Assembly (NCBI RefSeq): GCF_034093315.1
Contig: NZ_CP139300.1
Span: 434,001-498,000, forward strand
Direction of reading: 5' to 3'
Source: Prochlorococcus sp. MIT 1314
GTDB lineage: Bacteria > Cyanobacteriota > Cyanobacteriia > PCC-6307 > Cyanobiaceae
Length of the DNA stretch: 64,000 nucleotides
Shown here: positions 18,109-27,305 of the stretch, piece by piece
Layout: every line of letters starts with the position of its first letter
How positions within the stretch are numbered: position 1 is the stretch's first letter
The notes under the pieces: model-generated
What the model was told of the DNA's origin: nothing
Databases searched by the model: none
Seen by the model: the letters and a program-made list of their open reading frames with translations, nothing else
Position numbers and translations under genes: made by a program

Positions 18109-19692
18109 TTATTTTTTCCAATCATCAATATTAATATCTTTAAAAACTTTATCTTCTTCCTCAATCTCTTCAAGAAATTTTAAATTAATATTGGAATGAT
18201 TTTTAATCATTCCAACTAATTTCCAGAACCTAAATAAGTGTCTCTTTATCCTCTCTTTTGCAAGCTCAGTTGTGGTTCCAGCTCGTAAGATAAAACTCCA
18301 ATCAGAGGATTCAGAAAGAAGTAATTCTCTTGCTGCTTGATTGAAAAGTCTTTTAGACAAGTCACTAGTAAATTCATTAGAGCATAAATCAACAAAAGTT
18401 GAGCCTGCTTTTGTTATTTCTGGAACGATCCATGCATTTGAATCATTAATCCAGTAATTGTGGTAGCCTCCTTGCCCCCAGCTTGATGGAGATGGATCGC
18501 AAATCTGAAGATTTGGCTTTTGCATTAAAAATTCTTTTAAATTTGTAAGTTTAATTAAATAATTACTAGAGTTCTTTAAAAGAGTTTCAATAAATAAAGG
18601 TCCTTCATACCACCAATGACCAAATAACTCAGCATCAAATGGAGCTACTAATAAGGGTTTAAAGGAAGAGGTTAAAGTTAATTTTTCTAATTGTTTGGAT
18701 CTTGCCAGAAGATAAGCATCAGCATGTTCAGAAGCCTTCTTAATGGCTTCATTTTCTAAGTAAAACTCCTTTTCACCTAAAGGTACATTTGCATCAGTAA
18801 TTTTATGAAATTTCAAACCTAAAGGTCTTTTAGTTGGAATACCATTTTGTTGGAGTTTGGAAGCAGGTAATTCCCACCCCAAATCTTTATGAAATTCCCT
18901 ATAAACTCTATCCCCTGGGAATCCCTCTTTAGCAGACCAAACAGGCAAGGTTGACTCACTATCTCTTCCGAAGAATGCAACTCCTTTTTTCGAGCAGATT
19001 GGTGCGTATACACCATATCTAGGCCTTGGTGTTGCATTTAGAATCCCATGGCCGTCTAAAATTGCATATCTAATCCCAGAATTGAATAGTATTTCATCTA
19101 AATTTTCATAATATGCACATTCAGGTAACCAAATACCTAAAGGCTTAGTTCCAAAAATATTTTCATGGCTCCTAATGGCTGTATTAATTTGTCCTTTAAC
19201 AGTTTCAGGATTCTCCCTTAGAATTGGTAGATATCCGTGAGTAGCGGCACAAGTAAGAATATCTAAATTTCCAGATTTATTTAAGACTCTAAACTTTTCA
19301 ATTAAATTTCCAGAACATTCTTGCCAATATAAGTATTTATCATTGAGATTTTTGATTAAAAATGCAGAGGCATTTTTTTCTTTTTGTGGTAACTCGCTTA
19401 AAAAATGATTCCTTGTTTTAATCCAGGATGGGAAAGTTTCTTGAATTTGTTTATTATCGAGAAGTGATAATAATGTTGGAGATAAACTAATAGTAAGTTT
19501 TGTATTTAAAGGGTTTTCTTTTTCGGAGGATTCTATTGCTTGAAGTAGTGGTATATAACATTCCAAAATCGCTTGAAATAACCAATCTTCTTCTAAAGAG
19601 TTTTTTTCATTTTTCCTGACATAAGGAAGATGAGCATGTAAAACTATCGCTAATTGCCCTAAAAAATTTTTTTTGGGGTATTGCCCATTCAT
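18109..19692 (-). CDS. Glycoside hydrolase family 57 glucan enzyme (branching-enzyme type)
   Basis: This 527-residue protein has all five GH57 conserved regions: LHAHLPYVR (about 17-25), CAATHGYLP (about 152-160), GIWLPECAY with the nucleophile Glu (about 190-198), FDAELFGHWWYEGP with the acid/base Asp (about 354-367), and the ESSDWSFILRAGTTTE region (about 464-479). The last belongs to the DUF1957-type C-terminal domain, which points to 1,4-alpha-glucan branching enzymes rather than amylases. It probably acts on cytoplasmic glycogen. malQ at 35.7 kb belongs to the same metabolism. It is divergent from leuA across about 220 bases. Confidence 0.88.
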   Translation of the reverse strand: MNGQYPKKNFLGQLAIVLHAHLPYVRKNEKNSLEEDWLFQAILECYIPLLQAIESSEKENPLNTKLTISLSPTLLSLLDNKQIQETFPSWIKTRNHFLSELPQKEKNASAFLIKNLNDKYLYWQECSGNLIEKFRVLNKSGNLDILTCAATHGYLPILRENPETVKGQINTAIRSHENIFGTKPLGIWLPECAYYENLDEILFNSGIRYAILDGHGILNATPRPRYGVYAPICSKKGVAFFGRDSESTLPVWSAKEGFPGDRVYREFHKDLGWELPASKLQQNGIPTKRPLGLKFHKITDANVPLGEKEFYLENEAIKKASEHADAYLLARSKQLEKLTLTSSFKPLLVAPFDAELFGHWWYEGPLFIETLLKNSSNYLIKLTNLKEFLMQKPNLQICDPSPSSWGQGGYHNYWINDSNAWIVPEITKAGSTFVDLCSNEFTSDLSKRLFNQAARELLLSESSDWSFILRAGTTTELAKERIKRHLFRFWKLVGMIKNHSNINLKFLEEIEEEDKVFKDINIDDWKK

Positions 19693-19737
19693 ATTTTTTA
19701 TAATTTTTGCCTGAATTTTTTAAAAAATCAAAATTAA

Positions 19738-19751
19738 CCTTTTATAAAAGG
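19738..19751. repeat. Perfect 14-base palindrome in the GH57/leuA divergent region
   Basis: CCTTTTATAAAAGG reads the same on both strands and lies 46 bases upstream of the GH57 start. Its centre (TTATAA) could double as a -10 box on either strand, or the palindrome could be a protein-binding operator. No binding factor can be named. Confidence 0.4.
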
Positions 19752-19855
19752 AGAGCTTTAATCTTAAAACAATACTTTAATAAATAAAGTAATTTATTTT
19801 TTTCCAGAAAATTTTAACCAATATTGTTAACGAATAATCCTATAAGGAGTTTTTA

Positions 19856-19885
19856 TTGAATAAAAATCTAGTCAATTTTTTTTAA
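19856..19885 (+). other. Possible nine-codon leader ORF upstream of leuA
   Basis: A TTG codon at 19856 is preceded at 6-base spacing by a perfect AAGGAG (19844-19849) and opens a nine-codon frame ending TAA at 19885: MNKNLVNFF. It has only one Leu codon, so it does not look like a classical leucine attenuator. The strong ribosome site is unusual here, and leuA itself has none. Confidence 0.2.
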
Positions 19886-19915
19886 TTAGCTTAATATAAG
19901 TTTAAGTCATTTCAA

Positions 19916-21559
19916 ATGATGTCTAAAGATCCAGGCAGAATTTTAATCTTTGATACAACTCTTCGAGATGGAGAGCAATCTCCTGGTGCAAGTTTAAATC
20001 TTGAAGAAAAGCTTGCTATCGCGCATCAATTAGCAAGATTAGGAGTAGATGTAATTGAAGCTGGATTCCCTTTTGCAAGTCCAGGAGATTTTAAGGCTGT
20101 TAATAAAATTGCAAATGCTGTAGGAAAAGAAAATGGACCTATAATATGCGGTTTAGCAAGAGCCTCTAAAGGTGATATAAAAGCATGTTATGAGGCGGTA
20201 AGTCCAGCTCCAAAGAAAAGAATACATACTTTTATTGCAACTAGTGATATACACCTTAAACATAAACTTAGAAAGTCCAGAAAAGACGTTCTTAAAATTG
20301 TTCCAGAGATGGTTAATTATGCAAAATCATTTGTAGATGACATTGAGTTTTCTTGTGAAGATGCCTCAAGGAGTGATCCTGATTTCTTATATGAAGTGAT
20401 TCAATTAGCAATTTCTGCAGGAGCGACAACAATAAACATTCCTGATACTGTTGGATTTACAACTCCTAGTGAATTTGGAAAATTAATTTCAGATATAAAT
20501 AAAAATGTTCCAAATATTGATGAGGCAGTAATCTCAGTCCATGGTCATAATGATTTAGGTTTAGCAGTCGCCAATTTTTTAGATGCAGTAAAAAATGGAG
20601 CAAGACAACTAGAATGTACGATTAATGGAATTGGAGAAAGAGCAGGGAATGCCTCTCTAGAAGAATTAGTAATGGCTTTGCATGTTAGGAAAAGTTTTTT
20701 TAATAGTTTTTTCAAAAGAAGTCCAGATTCACCAACTCCTCTCACAGCTATAAGAACAGAAGAGATAACAAAAACCTCTAGGCTTGTTTCCAACCTAACT
20801 GGAATGACTGTACAACCTAATAAAGCAATTGTGGGAGCTAACGCTTTTGCACATGAATCAGGCATTCATCAGGATGGGGTCTTAAAAAATAGACTAACTT
20901 ATGAAATTATTGATGCAAAAACTGTTGGTTTGACTGATAACAAAATATCTTTAGGAAAACTTAGTGGAAGAAGTGCAGTAAGAGCAAGATTAGAAGAAAT
21001 GGGATATGACTTAAGCCGAGAAGACTTAAATGATGCTTTTGCTCGTTTTAAAGATTTAGCTGATCGGAAAAGAGAAATTACTGATAGAGACTTAGAAGCA
21101 ATTGTTAGTGAACAAGTACAGCTTCCAGAAGCTAAATTTCAATTAAGTCTTGTACAAGTAAGTTGCGGCAACACGTCTAAACCAACAGCAACCATTACTC
21201 TTATAAACACCGAAGATAATACAGAAGATACTTCTGTCTCAATAGGTACTGGACCTGTTGATGCTGTGTGCGAGGCTTTAAATAAATTAGCTAAAGTTCC
21301 TAATGAATTAATTGAATTTTCTGTAAAGTCGGTAACAGAAGGTATTGATGCTTTAGGCGAAGTAACAATAAGAATAAGAAGGGACAATAAGATATATTCA
21401 GGTCATTCCGCTGACACGGATGTGGTTGTTGCTGCCGCGAATGCTTACGTTAATGCTTTAAATAGGCTGGTGTTTTCTGATAAAAAAAATTCAATTCACC
21501 CACAATTTGATAATTTAGAAAATCCTGAGAAAACATTTCTCTCTAAACCTGCAAATTAA
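19916..21559 (+). CDS. leuA: 2-isopropylmalate synthase
   Basis: LeuA condenses acetyl-CoA with 2-oxoisovalerate, the first step of leucine synthesis. The 547-residue enzyme begins with the TIM-barrel motif [15 protein letters not shown] (about 14-28). It has the metal-binding [14 protein letters not shown] (about 206-219) and [14 protein letters not shown] (about 240-253), and a C-terminal allosteric domain (about 400-525) that senses leucine. Two Met codons occur at the start. The second, at 19919 (MSKDPGR), matches the family better. A 12-base inverted repeat spans its 3' end. Confidence 0.97.
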   Translation: MMSKDPGRILIFDTTLRDGEQSPGASLNLEEKLAIAHQLARLGVDVIEAGFPFASPGDFKAVNKIANAVGKENGPIICGLARASKGDIKACYEAVSPAPKKRIHTFIATSDIHLKHKLRKSRKDVLKIVPEMVNYAKSFVDDIEFSCEDASRSDPDFLYEVIQLAISAGATTINIPDTVGFTTPSEFGKLISDINKNVPNIDEAVISVHGHNDLGLAVANFLDAVKNGARQLECTINGIGERAGNASLEELVMALHVRKSFFNSFFKRSPDSPTPLTAIRTEEITKTSRLVSNLTGMTVQPNKAIVGANAFAHESGIHQDGVLKNRLTYEIIDAKTVGLTDNKISLGKLSGRSAVRARLEEMGYDLSREDLNDAFARFKDLADRKREITDRDLEAIVSEQVQLPEAKFQLSLVQVSCGNTSKPTATITLINTEDNTEDTSVSIGTGPVDAVCEALNKLAKVPNELIEFSVKSVTEGIDALGEVTIRIRRDNKIYSGHSADTDVVVAAANAYVNALNRLVFSDKKNSIHPQFDNLENPEKTFLSKPAN

Positions 21560-21575
21560 ATTATTTCTCAGGATT
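21521..21575 (+). repeat. 12-base perfect inverted repeat across the leuA stop codon
   Basis: AATCCTGAGAAA at 21521-21532, inside the leuA coding end, is perfectly complementary to TTTCTCAGGATT at 21564-21575, past the stop. The loop would be 31 bases and contains the TAA stop at 21557. No T-run follows on plus, so it is not a standard terminator. It may protect or process the mRNA end. Confidence 0.5.
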
Positions 21576-21641
21576 ATTAAGCAGCATTCAAAAAAAGTCT
21601 CTTAATAATGTAGATTTATGTAATAGTTAAAGCAATAAATA

Positions 21642-22034
21642 ATGAGAGAAAGGTTAATAGGATATTGGGTACTTTCATGGGTTGGCTTAATCAGCAATAT
21701 AATTGCACTTCCAATTATCGCATTAATAATAAGTTTTGGACCTCCACTAAAAGTTGCAAATATAACTCTTGCAATAAGTCTTGGTTGGCCTGCCGCAATC
21801 GTTGGAATAGTTTCTTCGGCAGCTCTTTTAGCAGAGAGAAAGTGGGGTGTAACCTTAACTCTAGTATCTTTATCAATGGTGATTTCTGGAATGGGTCCTT
21901 ATTCAGTGGTAAGGCTCATAACTCTTCAAGACATTTTTGGAATTGGTGGGTTGACTCTTTTAACAACATTATTAAGCACGTTAGCTCTTCTATATTGGTG
22001 TAATCCAAAACATCGAAGAACCATTAGGCTATAA
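21642..22034 (+). CDS. Small four-helix membrane protein of unknown function
   Basis: The 130-residue protein is mostly hydrophobic, with about four transmembrane helices (about residues 8-32, 40-65, 72-92, 98-120) and a basic C-terminal tail (CNPKHRRTIRL). Codon use and position between leuA and the HD-domain gene support a real gene. I know of no assigned role for this family, and no catalytic motif is visible. It is convergent with the HD phosphodiesterase, 8 bases apart. A second frame over the same bases gives a Trp-, Cys- and Ser-rich product and is a shadow. Confidence 0.75.
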   Translation: MRERLIGYWVLSWVGLISNIIALPIIALIISFGPPLKVANITLAISLGWPAAIVGIVSSAALLAERKWGVTLTLVSLSMVISGMGPYSVVRLITLQDIFGIGGLTLLTTLLSTLALLYWCNPKHRRTIRL

Positions 22035-22042
22035 AGTGAAAA

Positions 22043-23515
22043 TCAAGAAAAAGTATTATTTTTGCTAGTTGGATACTGAATTCTTCTATGTCTAATTCTC
22101 TTCCATACATTCAAGAATGCCATTTTTATTAAAAAAATTTCTCCCTTAGATAAATTACTATTATCTAATTGACCATCTTTTTGACGTGAGTAGATAATTT
22201 TAGATATTATTTTCAAAGCTTCTTTATCAGAGGCATTAATATTCATAGCTCTTAGTGCTGCTTCACATCCATCAGCAAGCATTAAAATAGCTGTTTCTTT
22301 TGACTGGGGGACAGGTCCATTGTATCTAAAATCATTTTCATTAATCATCATATTTTTTTCTTTAGCCTTGTGAAAAAAATATCCCATTTTTAGAGTGCCT
22401 TGATGTTCAGGGATAAAATTTGCTATTGGTTTAGGTAGTCTATTTTTTCTTGCATACTTTAAACCTTCATCAACATGCGCCTGTAATACCTCTGCACTTC
22501 TAATAGGATCATCTATTTCGTCATGTGGATTTTTTGACCCATCCTGATTTTCAATAAACCAATTAGGGGCATGTAATTTACCAACATCATGATAAAGTGC
22601 ACCAGTTTTAATTAGGTCAATATCACCACCAATCATTCTTGTTGCTTCCTCTGCTAAACCACATATAAGTAAGGTATGTTCAAAAGTACCAGGAGCTTCA
22701 AGAGATAATCTTCTAATGAGAGGTTTCTCTTTATCAGCCAATTCGAGTAATCTTGCTTTAGTTAATAGTCCAAATATCGATTCAAAAATAGGCATAAATA
22801 AAATAGTAAAAAGCATTACTATTGCCAATAAAAAGGAATCAGAAAATATATTGCCGCTAGCAAAAACAAATTCTTGTTTATCAATAAGAGACATTTTATC
22901 ATTACCTATCAATATCAATTGACTCAAGAACGATCCAATGGGGACAAAAATTGATAGTTGAAGTAACTGAGCTCTACTTCTTATTCTTCCTCCAAGCAGA
23001 GATACTACTGAGGCGCAAACTAATAAAACAAAAAATAAATTATTATTGATAGCAACAGCTGGGTCAGGCCAACTAAGACTAGCTATTGAGACCCAAGCTA
23101 AAGCCGTTATGCTTCCCATTCCTTGAGATATTATCAACGCCGGTGGGATTATGATAGATAATGGACTTAAAGTTGAAGCCAAGGCTGATTTCGAAGCCTG
23201 AACAGCTAAAAGAAGAGTTATTAGCAAGATAATCTGTCTTGAAGAAATTGTAGGATTCTCTTTCTTTGAAACTAAGATCAGGATCCCGGAAATAATTAGT
23301 GCTTCAGTAAAAGTCAAAAGCCAAGAAAAAATATCTGAGATATTTAAAGGTGAAATAAGAAGTAATTTATATGAAGAAACTATTGAAATTAAAATGCATA
23401 TTAAAAAAATAATGAGATTATCAATTTTTGATATTCTAGTTTGTTGTTTTATTGGAACTTGACTCCTCCGCCACAGATAAAACAATTTTTTTAAGGTAGT
23501 TGTAATGTTTTGCAC
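22043..23515 (-). CDS. Membrane HD-domain phosphodiesterase, PgpH-like (7TM-HD)
   Basis: This 490-residue protein has six or seven hydrophobic helices (about residues 34-250) followed by a cytosolic HD domain. The metal ligands include His280 (FEHTLL), His309-Asp310 (ALYHDVGKLH), NPHDEIDDPIRSAEV, the AHVDEGLKYA stretch and PEHQGTLKMGYFFHKA. This pattern is that of PgpH, which hydrolyses c-di-AMP. Unlike Listeria PgpH and larger cyanobacterial members, it lacks the long extracytoplasmic domain between the first helices. The c-di-AMP substrate is inferred from family and from cdaA in this window. The start is GTG at 23515. Confidence 0.82.
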   Translation of the reverse strand: MQNITTTLKKLFYLWRRSQVPIKQQTRISKIDNLIIFLICILISIVSSYKLLLISPLNISDIFSWLLTFTEALIISGILILVSKKENPTISSRQIILLITLLLAVQASKSALASTLSPLSIIIPPALIISQGMGSITALAWVSIASLSWPDPAVAINNNLFFVLLVCASVVSLLGGRIRSRAQLLQLSIFVPIGSFLSQLILIGNDKMSLIDKQEFVFASGNIFSDSFLLAIVMLFTILFMPIFESIFGLLTKARLLELADKEKPLIRRLSLEAPGTFEHTLLICGLAEEATRMIGGDIDLIKTGALYHDVGKLHAPNWFIENQDGSKNPHDEIDDPIRSAEVLQAHVDEGLKYARKNRLPKPIANFIPEHQGTLKMGYFFHKAKEKNMMINENDFRYNGPVPQSKETAILMLADGCEAALRAMNINASDKEALKIISKIIYSRQKDGQLDNSNLSKGEIFLIKMAFLNVWKRIRHRRIQYPTSKNNTFS

Positions 23516-23589
23516 AGAATATAATTAAATCTATTTGATTAATTTAAAATTATAGGCATGCTAGGTGTAAAAAGGAGATGTTTTTCTAA

Positions 23590-24486
23590 ATGTCATTAAA
23601 ATTAGATGGTAAAAAATTATCCCTTAAAATTGAGGAAAGATTAAATAACTATATTTCTAGTAATAAAAAAATTGCCAATCGAGATCCTGGTTTAGCTGTA
23701 ATAAGAATAGGAGAAGACCCAGCCAGTGGTGTTTACATCAATAACAAGGAAAAAGCATGTTCAAGGGTTGGAATAAAGAGTTTTATCTTTCACCTAAAAG
23801 ACAATGTAGAGCAGAAAGAAGTTGAACAATTAATAAACAAACTAAACTTTGACAAGGATATTGATGGAATGTTGCTACAACTCCCCATCCCAAATAAATT
23901 CAACGAGCAACGACTGATAAGTTTTATAAACCCAGATAAAGATGTAGATGGTTTGAATGAGATAAACATCGGAAAATTAGTTAAAAATGAGCCTGCGATG
24001 AGATCATGTACACCAGCAGGAATTATTAATTTATTAAGATCCCAAAATATTAAAATTGAAGGGAAGAAAATTGTTGTTATTGGAAGAAGTTTACTAGTTG
24101 GCAAACCCCTTGCTCTTATGTTATTAAACCTTAATGGGACGGTAACGATGACTCATTCAAAAACATTAAATTTAAAAAAAATCTGTAAGGAAGCTGACAT
24201 ACTAATTGCCGCTGCAGGGAAACCTAATCTTGTAGATTCTAGTTTTATAAAAGAGGGTGCAGTGATTATTGATGTTGGCATACATAGATTAAAAAGTTCT
24301 GATATAAATAAAACCAGATTATGCGGCGATGTATTATTAGAAGATGTCATTCCTAAAGTATTTGCTTATACACCTGTTCCGGGAGGTGTAGGACCAATGA
24401 CGGTAACAATGTTACTGGTAAATACTATTTTTAGCTGGAAAAAACAATTTGGATTATCCTCAACCCTAAATGACCTTTTGCCATAA
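23590..24486 (+). CDS. folD: Bifunctional methylenetetrahydrofolate dehydrogenase/cyclohydrolase
   Basis: FolD interconverts 5,10-methylene-, methenyl- and 10-formyl-THF with NADP. The 298-residue protein has [22 protein letters not shown] with the active-site Tyr and Lys (about 36-57). It also has LLQLPIP (about 97-103), NPDKDVDGL (about 117-125), the NADP motif [14 protein letters not shown] (about 165-178) and the C-terminal [16 protein letters not shown]. It opens a plus-strand folD-crtE-DUF212 unit and is divergent from the HD gene. Confidence 0.97.
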   Translation: MSLKLDGKKLSLKIEERLNNYISSNKKIANRDPGLAVIRIGEDPASGVYINNKEKACSRVGIKSFIFHLKDNVEQKEVEQLINKLNFDKDIDGMLLQLPIPNKFNEQRLISFINPDKDVDGLNEINIGKLVKNEPAMRSCTPAGIINLLRSQNIKIEGKKIVVIGRSLLVGKPLALMLLNLNGTVTMTHSKTLNLKKICKEADILIAAAGKPNLVDSSFIKEGAVIIDVGIHRLKSSDINKTRLCGDVLLEDVIPKVFAYTPVPGGVGPMTVTMLLVNTIFSWKKQFGLSSTLNDLLP

Positions 24487-24521
24487 ATCTAAGATGAAAA
24501 AATTATTTTTAAAGGTAAAAA

Positions 24522-25424
24522 ATGACTAACGTTATTAATAACAACTCAGATTTTGTAAAATATCTTAAAAACGCAAAAAAAGTTGTAGAAGAAGCACTTG
24601 ATTTCTCCCTAGGCCCTGAAGATCCTAAAATACTAAGAGATTCAATGAGATATTCTCTTTTGGCTGGAGGGAAAAGAATACGTCCAATTTTATGTTTAGC
24701 CTCTTGTTCACTTGCCGGCGGAGACCCCTCTTTAGCTGTTCCTACCGCGGTAGCGATAGAAATGATTCATACAATGTCCTTGATTCATGATGATTTGCCC
24801 GCTATGGACAATGATGATTTACGGAGAGGTAGGCCAACAAACCATAAAGTGTATGGAGATGCAATAGCTATTCTCGCAGGCGATGCCTTATTAACTAGAG
24901 CCTTTGAAATGGTCTCTTTAAGAAGTCCTGGAGTTGATCCAACTAGATTATTAAATGTAATCGGCGAACTTTCCTTGGTCGCAGGTGCACCGGGTTTAGT
25001 AGGGGGACAAGTTGTTGATTTAGAATGCGAAGGCAAAGAAGTTGACCTTGAAACCCTAGAGTATATTCATCTTCACAAGACTGGGGCTTTATTAAAAGCT
25101 TGCGTAAGAACAGGTGCGATGATTGCAGGCGCTAACGAAAAACTATTAAAAGCTCTGACAACATATGCAGAGGGAATTGGATTAGCATTCCAAATTATAG
25201 ATGATATTCTTGATTTAACATCAAGCAGCGAAAAGCTTGGTAAAACTGCTGGTAAAGATCTTTTAGCTGACAAAACCACATACCCTAAATTACTTGGAAT
25301 GGAGGAGTCAAAGAAAAGAGCATTTGATTTAGTAGAAAATGCAAAAAAAGCAATTGAGCCTTGGGGTCCAGATGCAAAGTATTTAATATCCCTAGCTGAC
25401 TTTATTACAAATAGAGACAGATAA
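24522..25424 (+). CDS. crtE: Geranylgeranyl diphosphate synthase
   Basis: This trans-prenyltransferase (300 residues) adds isopentenyl units to make GGPP for carotenoids and the chlorophyll phytyl tail. The first Asp-rich motif [16 protein letters not shown] (about 90-105) and second motif FQIIDDILD (about 225-233) are intact, and GGKRIRP (about 50-56) binds diphosphate. The four-residue spacing within the first motif (DDxxxxD) is the bacterial type II arrangement. GGPP rather than farnesyl diphosphate as product is inferred from cyanobacterial members. It lies 35 bases after folD. Confidence 0.93.
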   Translation: MTNVINNNSDFVKYLKNAKKVVEEALDFSLGPEDPKILRDSMRYSLLAGGKRIRPILCLASCSLAGGDPSLAVPTAVAIEMIHTMSLIHDDLPAMDNDDLRRGRPTNHKVYGDAIAILAGDALLTRAFEMVSLRSPGVDPTRLLNVIGELSLVAGAPGLVGGQVVDLECEGKEVDLETLEYIHLHKTGALLKACVRTGAMIAGANEKLLKALTTYAEGIGLAFQIIDDILDLTSSSEKLGKTAGKDLLADKTTYPKLLGMEESKKRAFDLVENAKKAIEPWGPDAKYLISLADFITNRDR

Positions 25425-25437
25425 ATAGTTTTTATTT

Positions 25438-25917
25438 ATGTCTGAGTTTTTTACCATTTTTAATAATTCAGTTCTTTTCTGGAGTTTATTATCCTGTTTA
25501 TTAGCTCAATTTCTTAAAATTGTGTTCAATTTCCTTTCAACTGGAAAGATAAGATTTGGAATTATGTTTGAAACAGGTGGTATGCCTTCAAGTCATTCTG
25601 CCTTAATAACTGGTGCTACATCTGGTTTAGGATATGAATTAGGATTTGATAGCTCAATATTCGCATTAGCAGTTGCTGTTTCACTTATAGTTATGTATGA
25701 CGCTAGTGGTGTTCGAAAATCAGCTGGCATACAAGCTGCAGAAATCAATAAAATATCAAAGAAACTAGAACCTCAATCTGAAGTACTTTTAAAAGAGACC
25801 CTGGGCCATACAAAAACTGAGGTTATTGTGGGGAGTGTTTTAGGACCATTAATTACTTTGCCTGGAATGTTTTTTTTAGGTTCTCCTCTTAAGATATTTG
25901 ATTTGATAATAAATTAA
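25438..25917 (+). CDS. DUF212 family membrane protein (acid phosphatase/VPO-related)
   Basis: The 159-residue membrane protein belongs to the divergent PAP2 (DUF212) group found in cyanobacteria, Bacillus and plants. It has about four helices and the typical stretches FETGGMPSSHSALITGATSGLG (about 41-62, with Ser-His as in PAP2 enzymes), VMYDASGVRKSAGIQA and LKETLGHTKTEVIVGSVLG. Phosphatase activity has not been shown for most members. Its place after crtE might suggest work on prenyl phosphates, but that is a guess. It ends in a 4-base overlap with cobB. Confidence 0.88.
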   Translation: MSEFFTIFNNSVLFWSLLSCLLAQFLKIVFNFLSTGKIRFGIMFETGGMPSSHSALITGATSGLGYELGFDSSIFALAVAVSLIVMYDASGVRKSAGIQAAEINKISKKLEPQSEVLLKETLGHTKTEVIVGSVLGPLITLPGMFFLGSPLKIFDLIIN

Positions 25918-27305
25918 GAATCGTTTGAATAAACAATTTGAGTAGCCTCTATAAAGTTTTTTGCAACTTCTGGAGAACTTGGAAAGTGTAAGTGAATCCA
26001 ACTTGCATGTAATTTATTATCAAAAACACCTTCATTTATGTATTCAGTTTCCCAAGATTTAACTTTCCATGGATAACAGAGTTTATTCTGATCCTCAGTG
26101 TTTCTTAAATCAAATTCAGATAAATTATTTTCTATTTCCCAATAATGAAATTCATGTCCTCTAATTAATTGATTTTTTTTAATGATCGGAGTATCTTTTA
26201 AACCCTCAATGTATCTATAACCTACTGAAAGTCTACTTTTTTTTGAGCTAAAAGGAAGGATACCACTCATTTTATGATTATTACCATTTTCATCTTTTAT
26301 AAAGTCTCCTAAAATCATCATCCCTCCGCACTCTGCATATATGAATCCATTTTTGCGGAAGTTCCTTAACGAATTTAAACTTTTTCTAGAGTTACTTATA
26401 TGATCAGCATATTTTTCAGGAAACCCTCCAGGAATAATTAAAGAAGAAGCCTCATTAGGTATTTCTTCATCATCAAAAATACTCCATGAAATCAAAGGTA
26501 TTCCTATATCACTCAAAAACTCCTTAGTTTCAGGGTATTGAAAATGAAAGATTTTATCTTCTGCAATTGCAATAGGTTTACTTTTGTCTATTTTAAAAGC
26601 CTCAAAACCAAAAGAACTAGATATTTTCTGTTGAGGAGATATCAGAAATTTACTTAGAGAAAATACATCAAGATTTCTTTCGGCGAAACTTGCAAAATAT
26701 TCAACATCAATTTCTTTGCTATTCTCCAATGGAGATATCAAACCTAAATTAGCTTTGTTTAAAGTTATTTTTGAATCACATGGTAAAAAACCTAGAATTA
26801 CGATATTTTCATTTTTAAAAACTTCTTCGATTAAATTTTTATGTCTATCTGAATTAACGTTGTTAAATATAATTGCTGGTATCGACAACTTACTATCAAA
26901 ATCTCTGAAACCTCGAACAGTAGCCAAAAGAGAAGCTACTTGACCCCTAGCATTTACAACAAAAATTACTGGGGCATTTAGAAGTTTAGCAACATTTGCT
27001 GTACTTGAAAATGTTGTCGATCCTAATCCATCAAATAGGCCCATTGCTCCTTCAATTAATGAGAATTCATATTTTGAAGAATGTTTAAAATAACTTTCTT
27101 GAACCCATTCTTTACCACATAAAAAAATATCTAAATTCCTACAAATAGGTTGGCCAATTGAACTAAGTTGTTGTTGATCAAGATAATCTGGGCCAACCTT
27201 GAAAGTTTGTAACTTTATCCCTTTTGAAAAAGCCCAACAAGATATCAAAAGAGATACAGTAGTTTTCCCACTATCAGTTGAAGGAGAAGATATTACACAA
27301 GGCAT
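25914..27305 (-). CDS. cobB: Cobyrinate a,c-diamide synthase
   Basis: The enzyme amidates cobyrinic acid at positions a and c using glutamine and ATP, in cobalamin (pseudocobalamin) synthesis. The 463-residue two-domain protein begins with a P-loop (SPSTDSGKTTVSLLIS, about 7-22) and contains EGAMGLFDG (about 90-98). The class I glutaminase domain is C-terminal, with nucleophile Cys in YAECGGMMILG (about 325) and a late His in the WIHLHFPS stretch. It is just downstream of opcA with no gap, so it is probably co-transcribed with zwf-opcA. Confidence 0.94.
   Translation of the reverse strand: MPCVISSPSTDSGKTTVSLLISCWAFSKGIKLQTFKVGPDYLDQQQLSSIGQPICRNLDIFLCGKEWVQESYFKHSSKYEFSLIEGAMGLFDGLGSTTFSSTANVAKLLNAPVIFVVNARGQVASLLATVRGFRDFDSKLSIPAIIFNNVNSDRHKNLIEEVFKNENIVILGFLPCDSKITLNKANLGLISPLENSKEIDVEYFASFAERNLDVFSLSKFLISPQQKISSSFGFEAFKIDKSKPIAIAEDKIFHFQYPETKEFLSDIGIPLISWSIFDDEEIPNEASSLIIPGGFPEKYADHISNSRKSLNSLRNFRKNGFIYAECGGMMILGDFIKDENGNNHKMSGILPFSSKKSRLSVGYRYIEGLKDTPIIKKNQLIRGHEFHYWEIENNLSEFDLRNTEDQNKLCYPWKVKSWETEYINEGVFDNKLHASWIHLHFPSSPEVAKNFIEATQIVYSNDS

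Noticed and set aside
21665-22003. A 112-codon plus-strand ORF in another frame over the small membrane protein gene
   Set aside because: Its product is rich in Trp, Cys, Asn and Ser with no pattern. The frame starting at 21642 gives a coherent four-helix protein.
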